A stretch of DNA of 64,000 nt from an uncultured Treponema sp. (GTDB lineage Bacteria; Spirochaetota; Spirochaetia; Treponematales; Treponemataceae). The stretch's first letter is position 1. Each line of letters opens with the position of its first letter. Location of the stretch: positions 1-64,000 of the forward strand of contig CAMVCB010000008.1 of the NCBI GenBank assembly GCA_947165895.1, in the 5' to 3' direction. This document shows positions 54,713 to 62,978 of the stretch, piece after piece. The notes below the pieces were generated by a model that made no database searches, was not told the DNA's origin, and was given only the letters and a program-made list of their open reading frames with translations. The translations under genes and the position numbers were made by a program.

Positions 54713-55821
54713 AAATGCAAAACTTTTTGTATATCGGTGCCCGTATTGGAAAAACAACAGACGGCGGTACAATCTGTCAGAAAAATATGGAATCTCTTTT
54801 ACAGACGATTTATGGAGATTGTTTTCATGCTGTATATGTAAATGACGCATTGGTGCGAGGTGTAAAGCGAATTATTTCATATTTCCAATTTACTCCTAAT
54901 ATAGATTTTAGAAAATTATGGGAAAAAATAAGAGAATGTGTTTTAAGTAATAAAATTGAAATTGTTTTTTTGTGCTCATCTGCTTACGGTGTTATTGCAG
55001 AGAGGATAAAAAGAGCTTTTCCGAATATCTCAGTGATAACATTTTTTCATAACATTGAAAAACTCTATGCGAAAGATTATTTATCATTTGCAAAACCAAA
55101 ATCCTGGTATTTCTATTTATATTCGTCTGTTGCTGAGAGGAAGTCTGTTTTACATTCGGATTTTATTCTGAATATAAATGAGAGAGATGCAAATGCTTTG
55201 TATGAAGTATATGGCAGAAAAAGCAGCGGCCTTATTCCTTTTTTCTTAAAAAATACATTTTCTGACAGCGATATTGCAGAAAAGGAGAAGTGTAAAACTG
55301 AAATAAAAGCAAAGAAGGCTTTGTTTGTCGGCTCTGCATTTTTCGGAAATACGCAGGGGTTGGATTGGTTCATAAATTCAATATTACCAAATTTGCCTAT
55401 CAATCTTGTCATAGTTGGTAGCGGAATGAACACCGTATATAAAACTTCTGAAAAAATTGAAGTACATGGCTTTGTTGATAATTTAAATGCTTATTATGAA
55501 AATGCAGACTTTGTCCTTCTACCGATTGTGTCGGGAAGTGGAATGAAGACAAAAACAGCCGAGGCAATGATGCACGGAAAAGTTATAGTTGGCACAACGG
55601 AGGCTTTTTCAGGCTACAATACGGCAGGTTTTAGGGGACTTTTTTGCTGCAATTCAATTGACGAATTTGAGAATGCTGTAAATCAGATAGATCAAGGGCA
55701 TTTCTATACATTCAACAAAGAAATTTATAATCATTTCTGTGAACATTACAGTTTTGATATTGCTAAGAAAAGGATGACTGATTTTCTCGATGTAAGTCTT
55801 GGGGGAAATGGTGAAAAATAA
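54709..55821 (+). CDS. Glycosyltransferase, GT-B fold (GT4-like)
   Basis: 370 residues. VITFFHNIEKLYAKDY suggests an acceptor site, and KALFVGSAFFGNTQGLDWF opens the C-terminal Rossmann domain. LLPIVSGSGMKTKTAEAM is the donor-binding region. Family assignment is by pattern. It is translationally coupled to the previous gene (ATGA). Confidence 0.87.
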   Translation: MKMQNFLYIGARIGKTTDGGTICQKNMESLLQTIYGDCFHAVYVNDALVRGVKRIISYFQFTPNIDFRKLWEKIRECVLSNKIEIVFLCSSAYGVIAERIKRAFPNISVITFFHNIEKLYAKDYLSFAKPKSWYFYLYSSVAERKSVLHSDFILNINERDANALYEVYGRKSSGLIPFFLKNTFSDSDIAEKEKCKTEIKAKKALFVGSAFFGNTQGLDWFINSILPNLPINLVIVGSGMNTVYKTSEKIEVHGFVDNLNAYYENADFVLLPIVSGSGMKTKTAEAMMHGKVIVGTTEAFSGYNTAGFRGLFCCNSIDEFENAVNQIDQGHFYTFNKEIYNHFCEHYSFDIAKKRMTDFLDVSLGGNGEK

Positions 55822-56617
55822 AGCTCCTTTCCTTTCTGTAATCATTCCCTGTTTCAACTGCTATAAGACCATAGAACAATGCGTTGACTCTGTTGTTTCT
55901 GAGTGTGAAGCAAATTCTTTGAATTATGAAATTATTTGTGTTAATGACGGAAGCACAGACGCAACTCTATCTGTTTTAGAAAGGCTTTTAGGTGAAAATG
56001 CAAACATCAAGTATTTTTCGCAAGAAAATGCAGGACCGTCGTCAGCAAGAAACAACGGTGTAAAGCAATCAACTGGTGAATTGATTGCTTTTTGTGATTC
56101 CGATGATAAATGGATTGCTGGGAAATTAGCACAGCAAATCGCATATCTGAAAGAGCATAGTGATGTAGATTTTATCTCTGCAAAATATGGAAACGGAAAA
56201 CTCGGAAAGACACAGAGAATTACATACTTAAATGAAGTATTTCACAACTTTCTCTGTCCTCAAACCTCAGTCCTTCGTCGCTATATCTTTGATAATTACC
56301 ATTTTCCAGAAAAACAAAAATACAGCGAGGATATGTTTTTTTTGCTTGATGTCATGCAGAAACATACTTGTGTTTATCTGGCAATTCGTTCGACTATTCC
56401 TGTTTTTGAAAAAAGAATTTTTGGAGAAAGCGGATTGTCAGCACACTTATGGGAAATGGAAAAAGGTGAATTGAGAAATATTCGATATGCTAGAAGGCTT
56501 CGTAAGATTTCTTTGCTGATTTTTGTTTTTGCGTGTTTGTGGAGCTTCACAAAATTTCTTAGACGATGCGGAATTTCGTTTATAGATAAACATATTTCTA
56601 AAAAGGAGCGCGTATGA
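55808..56617 (+). CDS. Family 2 glycosyltransferase
   Basis: About 269 residues. FLSVIIPCFNCYKTIEQC, VNDGSTDATL, AGPSSARNNGV and DxD in FCDSDDKW. ATG 55808 or GTG 55811 are both possible; GGGGGAA lies just upstream and favours the GTG. It overlaps both neighbouring genes. Confidence 0.88.
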   Translation: MVKNKAPFLSVIIPCFNCYKTIEQCVDSVVSECEANSLNYEIICVNDGSTDATLSVLERLLGENANIKYFSQENAGPSSARNNGVKQSTGELIAFCDSDDKWIAGKLAQQIAYLKEHSDVDFISAKYGNGKLGKTQRITYLNEVFHNFLCPQTSVLRRYIFDNYHFPEKQKYSEDMFFLLDVMQKHTCVYLAIRSTIPVFEKRIFGESGLSAHLWEMEKGELRNIRYARRLRKISLLIFVFACLWSFTKFLRRCGISFIDKHISKKERV

Positions 56618-57084
56618 AAAAAGTCCTATTTCTTTCAAACACCGCCAATTTCTCAAAGTTCAACCGCCCCTATATGCGCTGGTTTAAAGAGCAGGGCTGG
56701 CAGGTGGATTATGCTTCAGCAGGCGAAGAGCAAGTACAAGATTGCGATAATCAATATTCGATTTCAATCGCGAGAAGCCCCTTTAGCCTGAAAAACTTTC
56801 GTGCATTAAAAGAACTGAAAAAACTGCTTGAAGAAAATCATTATGACATTCTTCATTGCCACACGCCAATGGGTGGTGTTATCGGCAGACTAGCGGCAAA
56901 AAGACTGTGGAAAGAGCAGAAAATCAAAGTGATTTACACGGCACATGGTTTTCATTTTTACAAAGGCGCACCGCTTTTGAACTGGCTTTTATATTATCCG
57001 ATGGAAAAATGGCTTTCGCATTGCACAGATGTGATTGTAACGATAAATGAGGAAGATTATGAAAAGGCAAAAGAATCATTCTAA
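56614..57084 (+). CDS. Family 4 glycosyltransferase, N-terminal part (frameshifted)
   Basis: 156 residues that equal the N-terminal half of an EpsD/CapM-like glycosyltransferase: VLFLSNTANFSKFNRPYMRW, LHCHTPMGGVIGRLA, TAHGFHFYKGAPL, then TINEEDYEKAK. It stops after three further residues. The expected continuation (NHSKIYKIDGVGVNLERF) is in the next frame. Dropping one A from AAAA at about 57067-57070 restores one 367-residue enzyme. Confidence 0.8.
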   Translation: MKKVLFLSNTANFSKFNRPYMRWFKEQGWQVDYASAGEEQVQDCDNQYSISIARSPFSLKNFRALKELKKLLEENHYDILHCHTPMGGVIGRLAAKRLWKEQKIKVIYTAHGFHFYKGAPLLNWLLYYPMEKWLSHCTDVIVTINEEDYEKAKESF

Positions 57085-57718
57085 AATTTATAAAATCGAT
57101 GGCGTTGGCGTGAATCTTGAACGTTTCTATCCTGTAACATCCGAAGCAGAAAAGAAAGATCTTCGTAAAGAAAAAGGCTTTTTTCCCGATGATTTCATTC
57201 TGATTTATACTGCAGAGTTTATTCCAAGAAAAAATCATAAACTGCTGTTTGATATTCTTCCTGAGTTGAAAATAAAAATTCCTGCTCTCAAGGTTGTTCT
57301 ATGCGGTAAAGGAGACCTTTTGGAGCATTTCAAAGAATTTGCTAATCATAATAAAATGAATTATGTCGTGTTTACAGGCTACACAAAAGATGTCGCTGAT
57401 TATTGTCGTCTTTCAGATGTGCTTGTTATGCCGAGTTTTCAGGAAGGTTTACCAATGGCAATGATAGAGGCTATTGCAACAGGGTTGCCCGTGGTTGCCT
57501 CTGATATAAGAGGTCATAAAGATGTAATTGAAGACTGTGTAAATGGCTTTTTGTTCAGTACAGATGACATTTCTGGTTTTGAAAAAGCAATCCTTACTCT
57601 ATATAAAAATCCTGCGTTATGTTCTGAAATGGGAAGACGTAATGTTGAGCGGGCAAAGAATTTTACAGTTGAAAAAGTACTTAATGCGATGAATGTAATT
57701 TACCATACTGTAATGTAA
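57047..57718 (+). CDS. Family 4 glycosyltransferase, C-terminal part (frameshifted)
   Basis: The C-terminal donor-binding half of the preceding enzyme, with IYTAEFIPRKNHKLLF, VVLCGKGDL and MPSFQEGLPMAMIEAIATG holding the donor-binding Glu. The frame includes an ATG at 57047 but no convincing ribosome-binding site, and its first residues are out-of-frame sequence of the N-terminal half. It is more likely a broken or slippage-dependent gene than a separate protein. It ends the locus; 57719-57785 holds nothing recognisable. Confidence 0.75.
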   Translation: MRKIMKRQKNHSKIYKIDGVGVNLERFYPVTSEAEKKDLRKEKGFFPDDFILIYTAEFIPRKNHKLLFDILPELKIKIPALKVVLCGKGDLLEHFKEFANHNKMNYVVFTGYTKDVADYCRLSDVLVMPSFQEGLPMAMIEAIATGLPVVASDIRGHKDVIEDCVNGFLFSTDDISGFEKAILTLYKNPALCSEMGRRNVERAKNFTVEKVLNAMNVIYHTVM

Positions 57719-57785
57719 TCAATATATTTTTGATACTTAATTGTAAAAAAATTGTAGTTATTCGAGGTTGTTCGAAGTAATTAAA

Positions 57786-58211
57786 TTACATATCACAAAC
57801 AAGTAATGGATTTTTAATTTCTTGAACTTGTAGAAGTGATTTATCGTTTGTAACAAAATTGTCACAATCATAAAAACGTGCAGCAGAAATTTGTAAAGAA
57901 TCCAGTCCTTTTAGAAAGCTGTATTTACCACGAAGCATTCCGGCATAACTTGCAATTTCTGTGTTTATATCAATTTTCTTTATGTCTAAAAAATTTTGAA
58001 AAGCGTAGTAATTATCAATTTTTTGTTGATTATTGTCTTTATAAGGGCCTGCTACATATTCCATGTCTGTAATAACAGATGTATAGAACTGAGAATTTTC
58101 ATTTGCAGTTTTGAAAATAAATTGTTTCATCTTGTCAAAATACAAAGGCGATTTATCGAGAAAGTAAATTATTGGAGCCGTATCAAAAAAGATTCTAGAA
58201 GACACGATCAC
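57786..58211 (-). CDS. PIN-domain toxin (VapC-like)
   Basis: 141 residues. The four acidic residues of a PIN nuclease are visible in FFDTAPIIYFLDK, ITDMEYVAG, LKGLDSLQISAA and VTNDKSLL. VapC toxins cut tRNA or rRNA. It overlaps the upstream antitoxin-like gene by 17 bases. No separate promoter is seen. Confidence 0.88.
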   Translation of the reverse strand: MIVSSRIFFDTAPIIYFLDKSPLYFDKMKQFIFKTANENSQFYTSVITDMEYVAGPYKDNNQQKIDNYYAFQNFLDIKKIDINTEIASYAGMLRGKYSFLKGLDSLQISAARFYDCDNFVTNDKSLLQVQEIKNPLLVCDM

Positions 58212-58416
58212 TCCTTAATTTGCTGATATAATTCTGCGCATTATCAGAATTTTTTGAAGGATTAACAAATGTGTCCAGTTGTTCCAAAGTGACAGGCTTG
58301 CGTTCTAATTTTTCTTCATCAAGTAAAGTGATTATTACACTCTGATTCTTGTGAGGATATACTGTTTCTGTGGTAACATATTTATCACCATCGTAATAAC
58401 CTTTAACACTAATCAT
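58195..58416 (-). CDS. Antitoxin-like partner of the PIN toxin
   Basis: 73 residues with a short beta-rich N-terminus (ISVKGYYDGDKYVTTE) and a charged helical C-terminus that probably wraps the toxin. No DNA-binding motif is certain. Position, size and overlap fit a VapB-like antitoxin. AGGAGG lies six bases before the ATG, and a TATAAT box sits upstream on this strand near 58463. Confidence 0.8.
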   Translation of the reverse strand: MISVKGYYDGDKYVTTETVYPHKNQSVIITLLDEEKLERKPVTLEQLDTFVNPSKNSDNAQNYISKLRSDRVF

Positions 58417-58474
58417 TACAAACCTCCTGTTTATAAAATCAGCATATCTTATTTTTTTATATTATAACACAATA

Positions 58475-58517
58475 ATAAAGAAAAAGCGGTTAATTTAATC
58501 CTTATTAAGTTAACCGC
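58475..58517 (-). terminator. Terminator after murA
   Basis: Perfect 8 bp stem (58510-58517 with 58486-58493) followed on the minus strand by a T-rich run (58485-58475). Confidence 0.8.
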
Positions 58518-58532
58518 CATTACATTCCTTTT

Positions 58533-59816
58533 TTATTCCACTTCAATCGTCTTAATATGTGCTCCCAGCGCCTGAAGTCTTCCGACTAAATCCTCATAGC
58601 CGCGCTCAATCTGGTAAACGTTACTGATGCGGCTTTCGCCGTGGGCACACATGGCGGCAATTACCATGGCCATTCCGGCACGAATATCCGGCGAAACAAG
58701 GTGGTCTCCGTGAAGCATGCTTGGGCCGCTTACAACTGCGCGGTGAGGGTCGCACAAGGTGATTTTTGCTCCCATGGAAATTAATTTATCTACAAAGAAC
58801 ATGCGGCTTTCGAACATTTTTTCAAAAATCAGCACTGTGCCTTCTACCTGGGTTGCAACCACCGTCATGATGGAAGTGAGGTCGGCAGGGAATCCCGGCC
58901 ACGGCATGTCGTCAATTTTTGGAATGGCATTTCCAAGGTCGTTGTTTACCTTAAGCTCCTGAGTGTTCGGCACTGTAAGCTCGTCGCCGTCAAGCCGCCA
59001 TGAAATGCCAAGCTTTGCAAAGCTGTTTTTAAGAGGACGCATTTCCTGGGGACGGATTCCCTTGATTGTAATTTTTCCCCGGGTTGCGGCCGCCATTCCG
59101 ATAAAAGAACCGATTTCAATTGTATCCGGCCCGATTGTAAACTCGCAGCCGTGAAGCTGTTTTACGCCCTGAATGCGAAGAATATTACTTCCGATTCCGC
59201 TTATCTGGCCGCCCATTTTGTTAATCATGTTGCAGAGGTCCTGAACATGAGGCTCGCTTGCCGCATTCTGGATGATTGTTTCGCCTTCTGCAAGGCTTGC
59301 AGCCATTACGGCATTTTCTGTTGCGGTAACCGAAGCTTCATCAAGGAAGATGTCAGCGCCCACAAGCTTGTTTGCGCTCAGTTGGAAGTGACCGTTTACA
59401 ACGATATTTGCTCCCAGCTCCTTAAGGGCCAGAAAGTGTGTGTCCACGCGGCGGCGGCCGATAACGTCACCTCCCGGAGGCATCATCTCGCATTTTCCGT
59501 TACGGGCAAGAAGAGGGCCTGCAAATACAATGGAACCGCGAACCTTTTTAGTTAAATCGCGGGGCAGTTCCTTTTTGTTCACCTTTTCGCAGTGAATCTT
59601 CCAGTTGTGCTTTGTGATTTTTTCAACTTTTGCGCCAAGTGCTTCAAGAATCTGAAGCATTACGTTTGTATCCTGAATTTCAGGAATGTTATTTAAAATT
59701 ACAGGTTCTGATGTCAAAAGACAGGCCGCAATACAAGGCAGGGCAGCATTTTTGTTGCCGCTAGCTGTAATTGTCCCCTGAATCGGAAATCCACCCTCAA
59801 TTACATATTCGTGCAT
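58533..59816 (-). CDS. murA: UDP-GlcNAc enolpyruvyl transferase with Asp in place of catalytic Cys
   Basis: 427 residues. The first committed step of peptidoglycan synthesis, transferring enolpyruvate from PEP to UDP-GlcNAc. SGNKNAALP near residue 20 and the catalytic loop MPPGGDVIGRRRVDTH are clear. In the loop, residue 117 is Asp where E. coli has Cys115. This replacement is known to give fosfomycin insensitivity in mycobacteria, chlamydiae and Borrelia. ATG 59816 with AGGAAA six bases upstream is preferred over TTG 59831. Confidence 0.95.
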   Translation of the reverse strand: MHEYVIEGGFPIQGTITASGNKNAALPCIAACLLTSEPVILNNIPEIQDTNVMLQILEALGAKVEKITKHNWKIHCEKVNKKELPRDLTKKVRGSIVFAGPLLARNGKCEMMPPGGDVIGRRRVDTHFLALKELGANIVVNGHFQLSANKLVGADIFLDEASVTATENAVMAASLAEGETIIQNAASEPHVQDLCNMINKMGGQISGIGSNILRIQGVKQLHGCEFTIGPDTIEIGSFIGMAAATRGKITIKGIRPQEMRPLKNSFAKLGISWRLDGDELTVPNTQELKVNNDLGNAIPKIDDMPWPGFPADLTSIMTVVATQVEGTVLIFEKMFESRMFFVDKLISMGAKITLCDPHRAVVSGPSMLHGDHLVSPDIRAGMAMVIAAMCAHGESRISNVYQIERGYEDLVGRLQALGAHIKTIEVE

Positions 59817-59844
59817 ATATACTTTCCTCAAAAACTTTCAGTCG

Positions 59845-59957
59845 AAATACCTGCCTCAAAACCGCACGATATCGTGCTACACGTTGCTGTGCCTTGGAAC
59901 TATAAACTTTGCCGCTCTCGCGGCAAGCACAGCAAAGTGTTTTTGATACAGGTATTT
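59845..59957. repeat. Nested inverted-repeat element between pepT and murA
   Basis: An outer 9 bp perfect stem (59845-59853 with 59949-59957) encloses a 14-base perfect palindrome (59864-59877). It also encloses a second nested unit, a 9 bp stem 59884-59892 with 59927-59935 around a 7 bp hairpin (59909-59915 with 59920-59926). The 113-base whole folds into a branched structure. No coding frame is credible. Confidence 0.7.
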
Positions 59958-59979
59958 CTCCTTAGCGTTTTTTTGCAAA

Positions 59980-61227
59980 TTAAATTTTCACAAGATTAAC
60001 CAGAATATCGGCAGCTTTTGCCATCTGGTTTAGAGAAACCCACTCATAGCGGGAATGATACTTGTGGCCGCCGGTAAAAATATTGGGGCAGGGAATGCCC
60101 ATTTCTGTAAGGCGGGAACCGTCCGTTCCTCCGCGAATCGGTTTTTCAACAATTTCAACGCCGGCCTGTCTGTAAGCCTCCCTCAGTCTTTCCAGAACCT
60201 CAGGGTGCTGATCCATCTTTTCCTTCATGTTTTTATACTGTTCGCGGAAATCTACCTGAACTTTTCCATTAAAGCTGATGGCAGCTGCTTCTGCACAGTC
60301 AGAAACTACCTTCTTTTCTAATTCTATTTCCGAGAGTGAAAATGAGCGCAGAAGCAGCTGCACCTTAGCCGAGTCAATGCTTCCTGCCACTTCCATAGGG
60401 GCAATAAAGCCTTCGTAATGCTCTGTAGTTTCAGGAGTCATAGTGTGGGGCAAAAGGCTTAAAAATTTTCCTGCCATGCTTACCGCATTTACCATTTTTC
60501 CCTTTTTAGCATCTCCTGTGTGGCAGGCCTTTCCCGTAAAGCTTACCTCTGCCGCCCAGGCGTTAAAGCATTCGCTTTCAAGCTCTCCAATGTTTCCGCC
60601 GTCCACCGTGTATGCAAATTTAGACTTAATCAGCTCCAGAGGAACCTTATCCATGCCGTGCCCGGTTTCTTCATCAGGAGAAAAAATTACTTCTATATTA
60701 CAGTGTTTTTCTTCCTTGTTTTTCTGAAGATATTCAATGGCAGTTAAAATTGCCGCAATTCCGCATTTGTCATCGCCGCCCAGAAGGGTACTTCCGTCAC
60801 TAGTGATGATTGTTTCCCGCTTTGCCGCAGCTTGAGCCAGAGCTTCGTCGCTTTTTGGATTGTGAACCACTCCGCATTCAAGCCTGATTTCCCGGCCGTC
60901 ATAATTTTCAAAAATCTGAGGCTTTACGTCCTTTCCAGTAACTTCGTCCACTGTGTCCATGTGGGCAAGAAAAAGAATGCTCTGGGAAGAATCACAATTT
61001 GAAGGAAGACGGCCATAAACATAGCAGTCTTTAATCTGCACATCGCTCATTCCAAGCTCTTTCATGTCATTTTCAAGAACTTTTGCCATATCCCACTGAC
61101 GTTCTGTAGATGGAAAAACTCCCTTGTCTGCTGCGTTTCCGTCACTTTCGGACCAGATTTTTACATATTTTACAAAGCGGTCTAAAAGGCGCTTTGTGTA
61201 GTCTTTATTTTCACTTATTTTATTCAT
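59980..61227 (-). CDS. pepT: Peptidase T (tripeptide aminopeptidase)
   Basis: A 415-residue M20B zinc peptidase. Metal and catalytic residues lie in LFLAHMDTVDEVTG, LLGGDDKCGIA, SPDEETGHG and GGTDGSRLTEMGIPCPN. It removes N-terminal residues from tripeptides for amino-acid supply. No signal peptide is present. Same strand as murA but separated by the structured element. Confidence 0.94.
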   Translation of the reverse strand: MNKISENKDYTKRLLDRFVKYVKIWSESDGNAADKGVFPSTERQWDMAKVLENDMKELGMSDVQIKDCYVYGRLPSNCDSSQSILFLAHMDTVDEVTGKDVKPQIFENYDGREIRLECGVVHNPKSDEALAQAAAKRETIITSDGSTLLGGDDKCGIAAILTAIEYLQKNKEEKHCNIEVIFSPDEETGHGMDKVPLELIKSKFAYTVDGGNIGELESECFNAWAAEVSFTGKACHTGDAKKGKMVNAVSMAGKFLSLLPHTMTPETTEHYEGFIAPMEVAGSIDSAKVQLLLRSFSLSEIELEKKVVSDCAEAAAISFNGKVQVDFREQYKNMKEKMDQHPEVLERLREAYRQAGVEIVEKPIRGGTDGSRLTEMGIPCPNIFTGGHKYHSRYEWVSLNQMAKAADILVNLVKI

Positions 61228-61256
61228 ACTGCAATAATAACAAAAAAATTAAAAAT

Positions 61257-61285
61257 TTGCTCTATGGTATTTTGCGTTTTATAAT
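61257..61285 (+). promoter_or_regulatory. Promoter of the beta-CASP RNase gene
   Basis: TTGCTC (61257-61262), 17 bases, TATAAT (61280-61285). AGGAGG at 61303-61308 follows in the leader. Confidence 0.75.
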
Positions 61286-61314
61286 AGAAGAAATTGCTCA
61301 ACAGGAGGTTCTCT

Positions 61315-62736
61315 ATGGACATAAAATCATTTTCACTTGGTGCTGCTGGAGAGGTTACCGGCTCAAAGCATATACTTCAGATTGACGACCGCTTTATCAT
61401 GGTTGACTGCGGTGCTTTCCAGGGTAAGCGTAAGGAATCGGATGAAAAAAACCGTAATTTTGATTTTGATATGGAAAGTCTTGATGCAGTAGTTTTGACC
61501 CACGGGCATTTTGACCACTGCGGACTTCTGCCTGTGATTGCTAAAAAAGGCTATAAAGGAAATATTTATGCAACACCTGCCACCCGCGATATTGCAAATC
61601 TTGTTATGATGGATTCAGCCCGAATTCAGGCCCGGGATGCGGAATTCCTTGCAAAGCAGGCGGCAAAAAAAGGCGAAAAATTTAAATGGAAGCCTCTTTA
61701 TAGCGAAGAAGACTGTATTGCGGTTGCAAATCAGATTGTCGGGGTCTCTTATAACCGGAGAATGTTTATTGCTCCTGATGTTCAGCTGGAATTTTTTGAT
61801 GCCGGCCATATTCTTGGTTCAGCCTTTGCAAATCTTACAATTAATCCCAATCCAAAAAATCCGGAAAAAGAAACCCGCATTCTTTATACCGGTGATATAG
61901 GTCGTAAATGCAAGCCGATTATCAGAAATCCTGCTATTGATATGCCGGCTCCTGACTATATTTTTATGGAAACAACCTACGGAAACAAGCTGCATCAGGA
62001 TCATGATATTGCCATGAAGGAGCTTATCCGCGTAGTTCGTGAATCCTGCCAGCGCAAGGGAAAAATCATCATTCCGTCTTTTGCAATTGAGCGTGCTCAG
62101 GAGCTTGTTTACTATCTGCATCGTCTTATTGAACAGAAAAAGATTCCTCATGTACCGATTTATGTAGATTCACCTATGGCCGTAAATGCTACCAGTGTCT
62201 TCCGTGTACATCCTGAATGTTATGATGAAAGCGTTAATGAAGCCTTCTTAAAGCATCATAAAAATCCTTTTGGATTCGGTGATTTGACTTACACAACCAG
62301 CATTGAAGAATCTAAGGCCCTGAACAAAAAAGAAGGCCCTATGATTATCATTACCGCCGACGGTATGTGTGAAGCCGGCCGTGTTCTTTATCATCTTGCA
62401 AATGATATTACCAATCCCCGCAATACGATTATGATTGTAGGCTATATGGCAGAAAATACTCTTGGCCGCAAAATCCGTGACGGCGCAGAAGAAGTTATGA
62501 TTCTTGGTGATAAATATCAGGTAAAAGCTAAGGTTGAACTTATGAATGCCTTTTCTGCCCATGCCGATTATGGTGAAATGACTGAATGGCTGAAAGAAAT
62601 TGATACCAGCCGCCTTAAAAAGATTTTCCTTGTTCACGGTGAAAAGGATGCCCAGGAATTTTTCCAGAATCACCTGCATGAAAACGGCTTCCCGAGTGTG
62701 GAAATTGTAAAGGAAAAAGAGTTTTATAAGCTTTAA
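61315..62736 (+). CDS. MBL-fold beta-CASP RNase (CPSF73-like)
   Basis: About 473 residues. The metallo-beta-lactamase motif THGHFDHCG has ligands near H63, H65, D67 and H68. DAGHILGSA and YTGDIGRKC follow, then beta-CASP motifs SFAIERAQEL and the late SAHADYGEM histidine. Proteins of this type process or degrade RNA. ATG 61315 is fixed by AGGAGG at 61303-61308. Confidence 0.93.
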   Translation: MDIKSFSLGAAGEVTGSKHILQIDDRFIMVDCGAFQGKRKESDEKNRNFDFDMESLDAVVLTHGHFDHCGLLPVIAKKGYKGNIYATPATRDIANLVMMDSARIQARDAEFLAKQAAKKGEKFKWKPLYSEEDCIAVANQIVGVSYNRRMFIAPDVQLEFFDAGHILGSAFANLTINPNPKNPEKETRILYTGDIGRKCKPIIRNPAIDMPAPDYIFMETTYGNKLHQDHDIAMKELIRVVRESCQRKGKIIIPSFAIERAQELVYYLHRLIEQKKIPHVPIYVDSPMAVNATSVFRVHPECYDESVNEAFLKHHKNPFGFGDLTYTTSIEESKALNKKEGPMIIITADGMCEAGRVLYHLANDITNPRNTIMIVGYMAENTLGRKIRDGAEEVMILGDKYQVKAKVELMNAFSAHADYGEMTEWLKEIDTSRLKKIFLVHGEKDAQEFFQNHLHENGFPSVEIVKEKEFYKL

Positions 62737-62750
62737 TTATAATCCTATTG

Positions 62751-62827
62751 CAAACTTTGCGAAGCAAAGTTTGTAGTAACGGTTAGGAAAATTTGGAAGT
62801 TGGTAGAAAAGTTTTTTCAACCGTTAC
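62751..62827. repeat. Two inverted repeats upstream of pflB
   Basis: A perfect 10 bp hairpin with GAA loop (62751-62773) lies next to a perfect 9 bp inverted repeat (62776-62784 with 62819-62827). The GAA loop and stem style match the hairpins at 143-260. The first may terminate the RNase gene, although its T-run is missing. Confidence 0.6.
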
Positions 62828-62856
62828 TTGATATATAGTGTAGAAAGTATTATTAT
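62828..62856 (+). promoter_or_regulatory. pflB promoter
   Basis: TTGATA (62828-62833), 17 bases, TATTAT (62851-62856), leaving a leader of about 115 bases. A 7 bp palindrome in that leader (62948-62963), 15 bases before the ATG, could be an operator or translational control site. Confidence 0.65.
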
Positions 62857-62978
62857 TAATACGAATGACGCTAGGGAAAGTTTTTCCGCGTATTTTGCTC
62901 TTCCAAGGGGAAGTGTAAAGTTGGGCGCCAGTTTGTAAATATATCTTCCGGTAAAGTTACCGGTGAAAAGAGGTTTAT

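Noticed and set aside
57047..57718. Independent second glycosyltransferase
   Set aside because: It is only the donor-binding half and continues the preceding enzyme in the next frame, so a frameshift explains it better.
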